NCBI GenBank assembly: GCA_020349025.1
Contig: CP070763.1
Coordinates: forward strand, 3,006,106 to 3,070,105
Length of the DNA stretch: 64,000 bases
Direction: 5' to 3'
DNA from: Candidatus Latescibacterota bacterium
GTDB lineage: Bacteria; Krumholzibacteriota; Krumholzibacteriia; G020349025
Of this stretch, positions 16,109 to 23,441 are shown in pieces (position 1 is the stretch's first letter; every line of letters starts with the position of its first letter). A program made the translations under genes and the position numbers. The notes beneath the pieces are model-generated. The model ran no database searches, was not told the origin of the DNA, and worked only from the letters and a program-made list of their open reading frames with translations.

Positions 16109-16912
16109 GTGACAGAAACCGATGACACAAGGCAAGCCCGATGGGACGCCACCCTGATTGATACACACGTGCACCTCAATAGTCCCGAGTTTGTGACCGA
16201 CCTGGACGAGGTGCTCGAGCGTGCGCGCGCCGCGGGTGTGCAACGCTTCCTCTGTCCCGGATACGACCTGCCATCCAGCCGTGGCGCTGCCGAGCTTTCA
16301 CGGCGCGAGCGGAACATCCACGCCGCCGTGGGTGTGCACCCACACGACGCGCGCTTGTACGACGACGCCACCGAGGAGGCACTGGAGTCGCTGCTCGAGC
16401 AGCCGGGGGTCGTCGCCGTGGGCGAAACCGGTCTGGACTACCACTACGATCACTCGCCACGCGACGTGCAGCGCCACGTGTTTCGGCGCCACTTGCAACT
16501 GGCGCGCCGACACAATCAACCCGTCGTGGTCCACAACAGGGAATCGGAGGCCGATCTGGCGGAAATCTTGGAATCGGAGGCCACGGGGCTGCGACTCGTG
16601 CTGCATGCGTTCGGCGGCGCACGGGAGCTGATCGCGTTGGGTGCTGAGCTCGACCTCTTCTACGGGATCGGCGGCTTCGTCACGTTCAAGAACCACCCGT
16701 TGGCCGAGCGGGTGCGGGATCTCCCGCGGAGCGCGCTGCTCCTGGAGACCGATGCTCCCTATCTGAGCCCCCATCCGATGCGCGGGCGCCGCAACGAGCC
16801 GGCGCGCGTGGAGATCATCGCCCGGCGACTGGCGGAGCTCCTCGACATGAGCCTCGAGGAGCTGGCGACACTGACGACCCGCAACTTCGAGCGTTTCGTA
16901 CGCGGATCCTGA
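16109..16912 (+). CDS. tatD: TatD family metal-dependent hydrolase
   Basis: A 267-residue TIM-barrel amidohydrolase. Metal and catalytic residues are all present: DTHVHL (His20, His22), GETGLD (Glu106), VVHNRE, LHAFGG and the late ETDAPYL Asp. TatD proteins are 3'-5' DNases or phosphodiesterases linked to DNA repair and RNA turnover, and they also occur beside tRNA and rRNA modification genes. Here rsmA follows 157 bases downstream, an arrangement seen in many bacteria, often with metG nearby. The GTG at 16109 has GGCGGAAGA just upstream. It is divergent from the exported protein at 16064; the 44-bp gap must hold both control regions, and a TATACT at 16046-16051 could serve tatD. Confidence 0.93.
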   Translation: MTETDDTRQARWDATLIDTHVHLNSPEFVTDLDEVLERARAAGVQRFLCPGYDLPSSRGAAELSRRERNIHAAVGVHPHDARLYDDATEEALESLLEQPGVVAVGETGLDYHYDHSPRDVQRHVFRRHLQLARRHNQPVVVHNRESEADLAEILESEATGLRLVLHAFGGARELIALGAELDLFYGIGGFVTFKNHPLAERVRDLPRSALLLETDAPYLSPHPMRGRRNEPARVEIIARRLAELLDMSLEELATLTTRNFERFVRGS

Positions 16913-16927
16913 CAGCATGGGAGCCGC

Positions 16928-16956
16928 TTGACCCGCCCCTGACAGGGTGTTAGCCT
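16928..16956 (+). promoter_or_regulatory. Candidate sigma-70 promoter of rsmA
   Basis: TTGACC (16928-16933), 17-bp spacer, TAGCCT (16951-16956), in the tatD-rsmA gap and about 110 bp before the rsmA start. Confidence 0.4.
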
Positions 16957-17069
16957 TTGTTTGCCCACCTCGTGGAGGTTCCTCCGCCACGATTCGCTAC
17001 AGCAGGGCGCTCGAGGGAGCGCTGGGACATCCTTGCCCCTGAATCAGGCTGGCGATCGTGGAGACCGCG

Positions 17070-17927
17070 ATGAGCAATCCTGTCTTGGAGCGTTTGCGGC
17101 GGCATGGGATCCGCCCCCGCAAGGAGCTCGGGCAGCACTTCCTGATCGACCCGAACGTGATCGACCGCATCGTCGGGCAGATCGACCCCTCGCCCGGCCA
17201 AGCGGTGCTCGAGTACGGCGCAGGTCTTGGCATCCTGACCGAGAGGCTGCTCGCCGCCGGCGCCCGCGTCGTTGCCGTCGAGCTCGACGACGAGCTCGCG
17301 CGCGTTCTGGAAGCGGAGCTCGAGGGGTACGACGGGGTCACGCTCGTGCATGACGACCTCGCCGCGGTGGACACGGCGGCGTTGCGGCAGGAGCTCGGCT
17401 GCGACCGACTCAAGATCGCCGGCAATCTCCCCTATCAGCTGACGAGCACGGTGCTCTTCGGTCTGCTCGATCTGGAGGAGCACCTGGAAGACGCCGTCCT
17501 GATGGTGCAGCGCGAGGTGGCGGAGCGCATCGCGGCGCCACCCGGGTCGCGCAGCTACGGGATTCTGAGCGTGCTGCTCGGCGCCTTCCACGAGGTCACG
17601 ATCGCGATGCGAGTCAAGCCGGGAGCTTTCACGCCGCCGCCGCGTGTGGACTCCGCGCTAATCCGCGTGGTGCCGCGCGTCGCAGGACCCGCGCTCCCCT
17701 GGGGCGAGCGCGACGCCCTCGAGCATCTGGTGAAGTCCGTCTTCAACGAGCGGCGCAAGGTGCTGCGCAACACCTTGAAGAAGTTCTACGGCCTGGAGAG
17801 CGAGGCTCTGGAGAAGTGCGGAGCGCGTGCGGAGATCGATCTGGGGCGCCGTCCGGAAACACTGCGGGTGGAGGAGTTCGTGCGCCTCTTGCATGCGCTC
17901 CCCGTGGACGCCAAGCCTGGAGACTGA
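17070..17927 (+). CDS. rsmA: 16S rRNA dimethyladenosine transferase RsmA (KsgA)
   Basis: A 285-residue methyltransferase that dimethylates two adjacent adenines in helix 45 of 16S rRNA, a late 30S assembly step. Motifs: KELGQHFLID near residue 20, SAM-binding LEYGAGLGILT (about 47-57), the acidic VELDDELA end of strand two, and catalytic NLPY (119-122). The C-terminal helical domain contains FNERRKVLRN, typical of the family. The ATG at 17070 has GGAG at the right distance; an in-frame GTG at 17058 is possible. The gene is followed after one base by the beta-barrel gene, so the housekeeping enzyme and an envelope protein share a message. Confidence 0.95.
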   Translation: MSNPVLERLRRHGIRPRKELGQHFLIDPNVIDRIVGQIDPSPGQAVLEYGAGLGILTERLLAAGARVVAVELDDELARVLEAELEGYDGVTLVHDDLAAVDTAALRQELGCDRLKIAGNLPYQLTSTVLFGLLDLEEHLEDAVLMVQREVAERIAAPPGSRSYGILSVLLGAFHEVTIAMRVKPGAFTPPPRVDSALIRVVPRVAGPALPWGERDALEHLVKSVFNERRKVLRNTLKKFYGLESEALEKCGARAEIDLGRRPETLRVEEFVRLLHALPVDAKPGD

Positions 17928-17928
17928 A

Positions 17929-20382
17929 GTGGGACGCGCGTCGATTGCATTGATTGGAGTGCTCATCGCGTTGTCTTGCGCGCTCGCTCCTCCGGCCGAG
18001 GCGTTGTGGCCCTTCACGCGCAGCAAGAGCACCCGTCCCGACACCGTCGCCGCCGAGGAGTGGAAGAGCCGCTTCGATTCGTGGAAGGAGCGCCCCGCCG
18101 TTCCCGCAAGCTCGGCGGCCGCGCAACTCGACGAGGTGCTGGAGAATCCGCAACGCTACAAACTCGACACCTCGCAGCTCGTGGCGCTGGCGGCCGCCGC
18201 CGAGGCGGCCAAGAAGGGTACGCCCGCGGGCGGGACAGCGGCCGGGCCCGGCAGCGACTCGCCGCCTACCACGACGCAGATGCTCACGTCCGATCCGCAG
18301 GCGGAGCCCACGGCCGACCCGCTGGCCAGCCACGATCCCTTCGCCAGCGATCCGTTGGCCACGGATCCCGTGCGCGCCCCGAGCGACTCGCTCGACGGCA
18401 GTGTGCCCCTCGATGGCAGCGTCCCACCGGCCTCGGGTCCCGCCGGCCCGCCGCCCCAAACCGGGTTGGGAGGTGCGTCGATGCCGCAAGGGTCGGGATC
18501 GGGGTCGGTCGTGCTCGTCGAGAAGGGCTTCACACCGATCGCGCGCGCGACCTTGGACAGCAACAACGACAACATGCGCATGAACTCCTCCGTCACGGCG
18601 CTTCTGAGCGACGCCAAGGGAATCACGCTCAACTCGACGCTCAACTACGGCGAGACGATTGCCTTCAACCAGAACACCGAGTCGAAGACGCGCGGGATCA
18701 ACCTCTCCTTGAACCTGCCGCTGCGTCGCTATGGACTCGGATTCCTCCTCTCCACGGCCAACAGCAAGACGAACCGCGACGGCACGCGAAGCACCGGCGG
18801 GCGCACGAGTGACGCCAGCGACAGCAAGGGCGCCAACGCCTCGGCGACGTTCTCGCACCAGTTCATCAACGGTGTGGGGACCAACGCGCACTTCGCGCGC
18901 ACGTTCTCGAAGAGCGAGCAGGTCATCGTGTCGACGACCGGGTCGAGCGCCGGTGCGCGCCAGAACCAGCGCACCGGCAACTCCTACGGTGTCGGCCTCA
19001 AGGTCGACCGGCTCGGCTGGATGCGGGTGCGCGGGCGGGTTGGGCGCTCCTTGAGCAACAACATCGACCGCAGCCCGAGCTTCGAACAGGGGGAGCAGGA
19101 GTCGACCAGCGACGGCGATACCGCCAGCGTGCACGTGGAGCTGCCGCTCGGGCGCCTGGTGAAGCAGGTCACGGTCGATTTCCAGATGAACCGCAGCAAG
19201 GAAAGCTTCACGGACGTCGCCCGCACGTCGACCGGATCGATCTCGAACACCACCCAGTTCGCTCTCGAGACGCGGCGCAACTTCTCACGCCAGCTTCGCC
19301 TCAACGGTCAGATCGCCCCCATCAGCCGCCTCACCGGCAACTTCGCCGTGACCGTGGCGCGCGACTCGGTGAGCTACGCCATCCGCCCCAACCAGTTCCA
19401 GGATCGCCAACGGCTGGAATGGTCGCTGGGGGGTTCGTTTCGCTACCGGCCCGGCGGCAGCATCTCACTGAACTATGAAACGAGCCGGGGCGATTTCAAC
19501 CGCGACGAGAGATCCAACCCGGCAAGCCCGCAGACACGGCGAGAAGAGTCGCGCAGCCTGTCGGGAGAGATCCGACAGAAGTTCACCCCGACCCTCGAGG
19601 TGCGCGCCTATGGCGACATCAGTCTGGCGCAGGGCTTCTACGCGCACCAGGGACCCCAAGGGCTCGGCGACCGCGACGACCTGAGGACGCGTGTCGGACT
19701 GGACATCAACGGTCAGGTCAGCGGCAAGATGACGGCGCGCGTGCAGATGTACGTTCGTACCTTCGATCAGGCATTCATCGATCCGCGCCGCTCCTCCAGC
19801 AGCCGCAACGAAACCGAGTACGTCGTGCGTCCCAGCTTCACCTACCAGATCACACCGCGGTTGAGTCTGCGGCAGCTCTACAACTTGAGCTCGAAGACGC
19901 TCGACGAGATCTTCGACGTTTCGCGCAATACGCTCAACCGCAACCACTTCGTGCAAACGAACGCAACCTACGAGATGAGCGATCGTCTGCAGCTCGACGC
20001 GCGCATCGACTACCAGCTGCAGGACAATGGACTCTACCTGGCACTGGATCCGACCACGGGGCGACGGATCTTTGCGCCGACGGCGCGGACGAAGAAGGAC
20101 GAGATCGGTCTCGGCTTCCGCTTCGACTTGATTCGCGACGGCAAGCTCACGTTCAAGTCGGATCAGGTGGCCACGCGCGAACGGCGCACGACTTTCGCGG
20201 GTGGGCGCGCCACGGGCGAGAACGTGACCGAACGCGGCAACCTGTCTTTGGGCTTCGAGTCGAAGTACAAGAAGGGTGACTTCCTTCTCGATATTCGAGT
20301 CACCCGCAACCAGAGCTTCAACGTGACCTTGAACCGGAACGTTTTCTATGTCGTCGATTCCGAGCTTTCCTACACGTTCTGA
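17929..20382 (+). CDS. Large outer-membrane beta-barrel protein, unknown function
   Basis: An 817-residue exported protein. The signal peptide ends at AEA near residue 25. Residues about 30-210 are low complexity, rich in Pro, Ala, Asp, Ser and Thr (DPLASHDPFASDPLATDPV), probably an unfolded periplasmic part. From residue ~215 to the end it is made of alternating amphipathic strands with many aromatic-ended turns. The chain ends in YVVDSELSYTF with a terminal Phe, the signal for BAM-mediated insertion. About 25 strands can be guessed, so a 22-26-strand barrel is plausible. No TonB box or plug is evident. The GTG at 17929 begins one base after the rsmA stop. The next gene overlaps its end by 35 bases. 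Probably part of an outer-membrane assembly with the two following lipoprotein-like genes. Confidence 0.75.
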   Translation: MGRASIALIGVLIALSCALAPPAEALWPFTRSKSTRPDTVAAEEWKSRFDSWKERPAVPASSAAAQLDEVLENPQRYKLDTSQLVALAAAAEAAKKGTPAGGTAAGPGSDSPPTTTQMLTSDPQAEPTADPLASHDPFASDPLATDPVRAPSDSLDGSVPLDGSVPPASGPAGPPPQTGLGGASMPQGSGSGSVVLVEKGFTPIARATLDSNNDNMRMNSSVTALLSDAKGITLNSTLNYGETIAFNQNTESKTRGINLSLNLPLRRYGLGFLLSTANSKTNRDGTRSTGGRTSDASDSKGANASATFSHQFINGVGTNAHFARTFSKSEQVIVSTTGSSAGARQNQRTGNSYGVGLKVDRLGWMRVRGRVGRSLSNNIDRSPSFEQGEQESTSDGDTASVHVELPLGRLVKQVTVDFQMNRSKESFTDVARTSTGSISNTTQFALETRRNFSRQLRLNGQIAPISRLTGNFAVTVARDSVSYAIRPNQFQDRQRLEWSLGGSFRYRPGGSISLNYETSRGDFNRDERSNPASPQTRREESRSLSGEIRQKFTPTLEVRAYGDISLAQGFYAHQGPQGLGDRDDLRTRVGLDINGQVSGKMTARVQMYVRTFDQAFIDPRRSSSSRNETEYVVRPSFTYQITPRLSLRQLYNLSSKTLDEIFDVSRNTLNRNHFVQTNATYEMSDRLQLDARIDYQLQDNGLYLALDPTTGRRIFAPTARTKKDEIGLGFRFDLIRDGKLTFKSDQVATRERRTTFAGGRATGENVTERGNLSLGFESKYKKGDFLLDIRVTRNQSFNVTLNRNVFYVVDSELSYTF

Positions 20383-21082
20383 GCGACGCCGCATGGCGTT
20401 GCTCGGCATTCTGCTGGTGGCGGCAGCCGCGGGTGTGACCTGCGACACCTTCACACCTCGTGTGCCGCCGCCACCGGAGCAGAACATCTGTGGTTTCTCG
20501 GGAGTCGAGAACCCGCAGTTCATCGAGCCATTGAGTCCGGAAGTGCTGCGCGGTAACGTGCAGCTGGCGTTCGAGTGCCCGCGCACCGAGTTCTACGAGC
20601 AGAGCCTCAAGCTGCCCGAGAACGGCGCGCCCGGCTTCGTCTACATCCCCGACTCCGGGGCGGACGCCCTGGCTCCAGGCTTCTTCGACGGTTGGGACGT
20701 CGAGAGCGAGGTGCAGTTCGCGGTCAACCTCCTGGACTCACCGGCACAGCGCGTGGTTGAACGCATGGTTGGCGACGTGGCCGTGAACGACACGCTCCTG
20801 CTCGAGTTGACGACTTTGGAGATTCCGACCTTCTTCGACACGGGACAGCTGCCCGGCACGAATGATGCGAGATACGAGGTCGAGTATGAGCTGACGCTCA
20901 CGTTCGCAGGCGAGAACGGCACGCGAACGGAACTCGTTGAGGTCTACTGCGGTCGCGCCTTCTGGGATCTGACTGGCGGCGACCGCAATTTCTGGACATT
21001 GCTGCGCTGGGAGGACCTGGAGCCACGCCCCCAGCGACCCTGTTCGGAAACCATGGGAGTCCTCAGGATCAAGGAGGGTTGA
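20348..21082 (+). CDS. Exported lipoprotein-like protein, unknown function
   Basis: A 244-residue protein with a basic N-terminus (RSERRR), a hydrophobic segment (ALLGILLVAAAAGV) and a Cys in AGVTC. The lipobox is imperfect because Thr precedes the Cys, so lipidation is likely but not certain. The mature part is acidic and beta-rich, with NICGFSG, FECPRTEFYEQ and CGRAFWDLTGGDRNFW. Four or more cysteines could form disulfides in the periplasm. The start at 20348 overlaps the beta-barrel gene by 35 bases; an internal ATG at 20393 would remove the basic head of the signal peptide, so I prefer 20348. Co-expressed with the barrel; function not recognised. Confidence 0.65.
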   Translation: MSSIPSFPTRSERRRMALLGILLVAAAAGVTCDTFTPRVPPPPEQNICGFSGVENPQFIEPLSPEVLRGNVQLAFECPRTEFYEQSLKLPENGAPGFVYIPDSGADALAPGFFDGWDVESEVQFAVNLLDSPAQRVVERMVGDVAVNDTLLLELTTLEIPTFFDTGQLPGTNDARYEVEYELTLTFAGENGTRTELVEVYCGRAFWDLTGGDRNFWTLLRWEDLEPRPQRPCSETMGVLRIKEG

Positions 21083-21203
21083 CACGACCACATAGCTAAC
21101 GCACCAGGAGCCTGCCGGAAGCTGGTGACACTGTGCGCAAGTTGAAGGCAGTCAGTAGCTTGCAACGGAAGCCGAGCTGGTGCCCCGGGTGGTCGCGCTC
21201 GGG

Positions 21204-21217
21204 TGGTATAGTATAAT
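21204..21217 (+). promoter_or_regulatory. Extended -10 promoter candidate
   Basis: TGG followed by TATAGT (21207-21212) forms an extended -10 element, with an overlapping TATAAT (21212-21217). No good -35 is seen. It lies about 45 bp before the lipoprotein start at 21260. Confidence 0.4.
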
Positions 21218-21259
21218 CGTGTCGACTTGCCCACACAGGTCCGTGGAGGATGGTCAGTC

Positions 21260-21925
21260 ATGTCTCGTGTCAGGGGAACCTTCCGACGCACAACACCGAT
21301 AATCGCCCTGGCGTTGCTGTTTTCGTCCGGGTGCATCTTCAGTCCCGAAACGGGCGAGATTCCGCCGCCGCCGCCGATCGTCATCGATAGCCCGGAAAAG
21401 GTGATCGATGCGCTGTCGCGCTCCTATCAGGAGCGCAGCCCCGAGCTCTTCCAGGCGCTCCTCGCCAACGACGCCGATCGAAACGCGCGCTATCTCTTCA
21501 TCCTCAGCGAGCCGACCGAGCTCGGCGAGACGCAGTGGGGTTGGGAGGAAGAGGTTCGCGTCCACAAGCGCATGTTCAGGCCGGAGAGCCCCGACCCGGG
21601 TGATCAGCCCGTGCCGCCGCAATTCTGGCTGGAGTCGGTGACGATCACTCTGACTGCGCAAGCCAATTTCACCGAGCGCACCGATCTCTACACGACGAAC
21701 GGTGGCGATCTCGATCCGACCATCTGGCGTGCCAGAGATGCGCGCTACAACACGAACGTCTTCTTCGGGATGGCGGGCGAAACCGACTTCCAGGTCGAGG
21801 GTGAAGCGAACTTCGTGATCATCGAGGACCTCACCAAGGCGGAAGACGACTTCAACGGCAAGTTCCTTCTCTACATCTGGGAGGACTTCCAGACCCCGGC
21901 CAAGGCCGAGGCTGAACCGGCCTGA
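21260..21925 (+). CDS. Lipoprotein, unknown function
   Basis: A 221-residue lipoprotein with a clear lipobox LFSSGC (Cys25). After a Pro-rich linker (PPPPPIVID) comes SPEKVIDALSRSYQERSPEL, a helix-turn pattern as in NTF2-like folds, then a beta-rich body with WLESVTITLTAQANF and DFQVEGEANFVI. It may be a small ligand-binding or scaffold lipoprotein; I do not recognise a named family. The ATG at 21260 follows GGAGGATGG. An extended -10 promoter lies 45 bp upstream, so it can be expressed apart from the barrel gene. The polysaccharide deacetylase gene follows. Confidence 0.7.
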   Translation: MSRVRGTFRRTTPIIALALLFSSGCIFSPETGEIPPPPPIVIDSPEKVIDALSRSYQERSPELFQALLANDADRNARYLFILSEPTELGETQWGWEEEVRVHKRMFRPESPDPGDQPVPPQFWLESVTITLTAQANFTERTDLYTTNGGDLDPTIWRARDARYNTNVFFGMAGETDFQVEGEANFVIIEDLTKAEDDFNGKFLLYIWEDFQTPAKAEAEPA

Positions 21926-22017
21926 AGCCGCCGTTGACAGACCTCGACCACACGGACCACCATGGGTTTCCACCGGCCACGCTGCACGGCGTGGCCGGTC
22001 GCGTCTGGAGGGTGGCG

Positions 22018-23202
22018 GTGGCAAGGCGAGCAGCGAAACGCAGGCGGCGGCGCATGCGTCCCGGGTTTCTGCTCGCAGCGACGATCGTCGCCCTGCTCGC
22101 GGTCGCGGCTATCTACACCTGGACCTCGCGCAGCGGCCAGGCGTTCCTCGTCCGCACCGGTCTCACCGATCGTTTTCTCGACGACCTCACGTTGCACCTC
22201 GACGTGGCGCTCGCGGAGCGCTTTCTGGAGATGGGGTTGCTGGGCAGCGACCTGAGGGCGCGCCGCGTTCTTGCGGGTGAGACCGAGGTGCGCGAATACC
22301 GTTTCCAAGCGCCGTCGCACCTCACGCCGACGCAATGCAACCTGAGAATCACGCGCGCGGGGCTGGCGGCCGGGGCGCTGGTCGTGCGTGCCGAGGAGAA
22401 CCATCGGCGCGGTGGTGAAGTCGTGGTGTGGCTCGGCTTCGGTCCCCACGTGACGCACCGGGTCGTCGTGCAGCCGGCGCCGCCCAAGCCGGCGCCGACA
22501 ACGGAGCCGGCACCTCGCATCGCGCTCATCATCGACGACCTCGGGCACAACATGAACGCAACGACCCGCGCCGTTTTCGATCTCGGCATCCCCCTCACCG
22601 TGGCGGTTCTGCCCGATCTTCCCAACAGTGAAGCGGCCTTCCGACTGGCTGCGGAACGTGGTGTGCCGGCGATCCTGCACCTGCCGATGGAGCCGGAGGG
22701 GAGACTCGATCCGGGCCGCCAGCCGGTGACCGTGGGGATGGGGGAAACGGAGATCGAGGCGCTGTTGGAGAGGCACCAGACGCGCTATCCGACCTTCATC
22801 GGCGTCAACAACCACATGGGATCACGTGCCACGGCCGATCGCTCGACGATGCGAGCTCTGGCGAGCGTCCTGAAGCGACGCGACCTCTTTTTCATCGACA
22901 GCCAGACGACGCCGAACAGCGTGGGGTACGAGGCGGCGCGCCAATGCGGGTTGTGGACCATCCGCAACGACCTCTTTCTCGACTCCGAGACGCGCTCCGC
23001 CGAGACGGTGGCGTTGAACTTGATGGAGCTGTGCGACGTCGCGCGCCAGACTGGTCTGGCGGTCGGGATTGCCCACCCGCGTCCATACACCGTGCAGGCG
23101 CTGCGCGCTCTGCTGCCGCGACTGCAGGCGGAGGGGTTCGAGTTCGTCACCCTGGTCGTGCTCCGTGATGGGGACGCACACGACACCGCAAGGCGCTCCT
23201 GA
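22018..23202 (+). CDS. Divergent polysaccharide deacetylase (DUF610/PF04748 family)
   Basis: About 394 residues. A very basic head (RRAAKRRRRR) precedes one transmembrane anchor (FLLAATIVALLAVAAIYTW), leaving a periplasmic body. After a Pro-rich linker (PAPPKPAPTTEPAP) the catalytic-type domain begins with RIALIIDDLGHNMNATTRA and TVAVLPDLPNS. It contains LHLPMEP, GVNNHMGSRATAD and FFIDSQTT, the signature of the divergent deacetylase family. These proteins adopt the NodB-like barrel and are linked to cell-wall or envelope polysaccharide turnover; some work with EnvC-type activators. Start choice is uncertain: GTG at 22018 has TGGAGG upstream; TTG at 21934 and ATG at 22054 are alternatives. Confidence 0.85.
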   Translation: MARRAAKRRRRRMRPGFLLAATIVALLAVAAIYTWTSRSGQAFLVRTGLTDRFLDDLTLHLDVALAERFLEMGLLGSDLRARRVLAGETEVREYRFQAPSHLTPTQCNLRITRAGLAAGALVVRAEENHRRGGEVVVWLGFGPHVTHRVVVQPAPPKPAPTTEPAPRIALIIDDLGHNMNATTRAVFDLGIPLTVAVLPDLPNSEAAFRLAAERGVPAILHLPMEPEGRLDPGRQPVTVGMGETEIEALLERHQTRYPTFIGVNNHMGSRATADRSTMRALASVLKRRDLFFIDSQTTPNSVGYEAARQCGLWTIRNDLFLDSETRSAETVALNLMELCDVARQTGLAVGIAHPRPYTVQALRALLPRLQAEGFEFVTLVVLRDGDAHDTARRS

Positions 23203-23262
23203 AGCGGCCCTGGGAGAGCACCGCGGGTGCCCCGGAGGGCGTCCGAAGAGCCCGTGGGGCGC

Positions 23263-23290
23263 TTGACACCCCCGGGCGCCGCTCTATAAT
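23263..23290 (+). promoter_or_regulatory. Perfect sigma-70 consensus promoter of secDF
   Basis: TTGACA (23263-23268), 16-bp spacer, TATAAT (23285-23290): both hexamers are exact. It lies in the 239-bp gap before secDF, giving a leader of about 145 bases. This is the best vegetative promoter in the window. Confidence 0.75.
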
Positions 23291-23441
23291 TGGCGGCCTT
23301 GTGATAGCTGGCCGGGCGCCTATCCAAGGTTGAGGACCAGGTCCCGCTCCTTCCGATCAACGACATTCGCGACCACGGCGGTACGAAAACCCGAAGAGGG
23401 TCCGGGCCCGCGCGCCGGAACGGCCCCTTCTGAGAGGAAGC

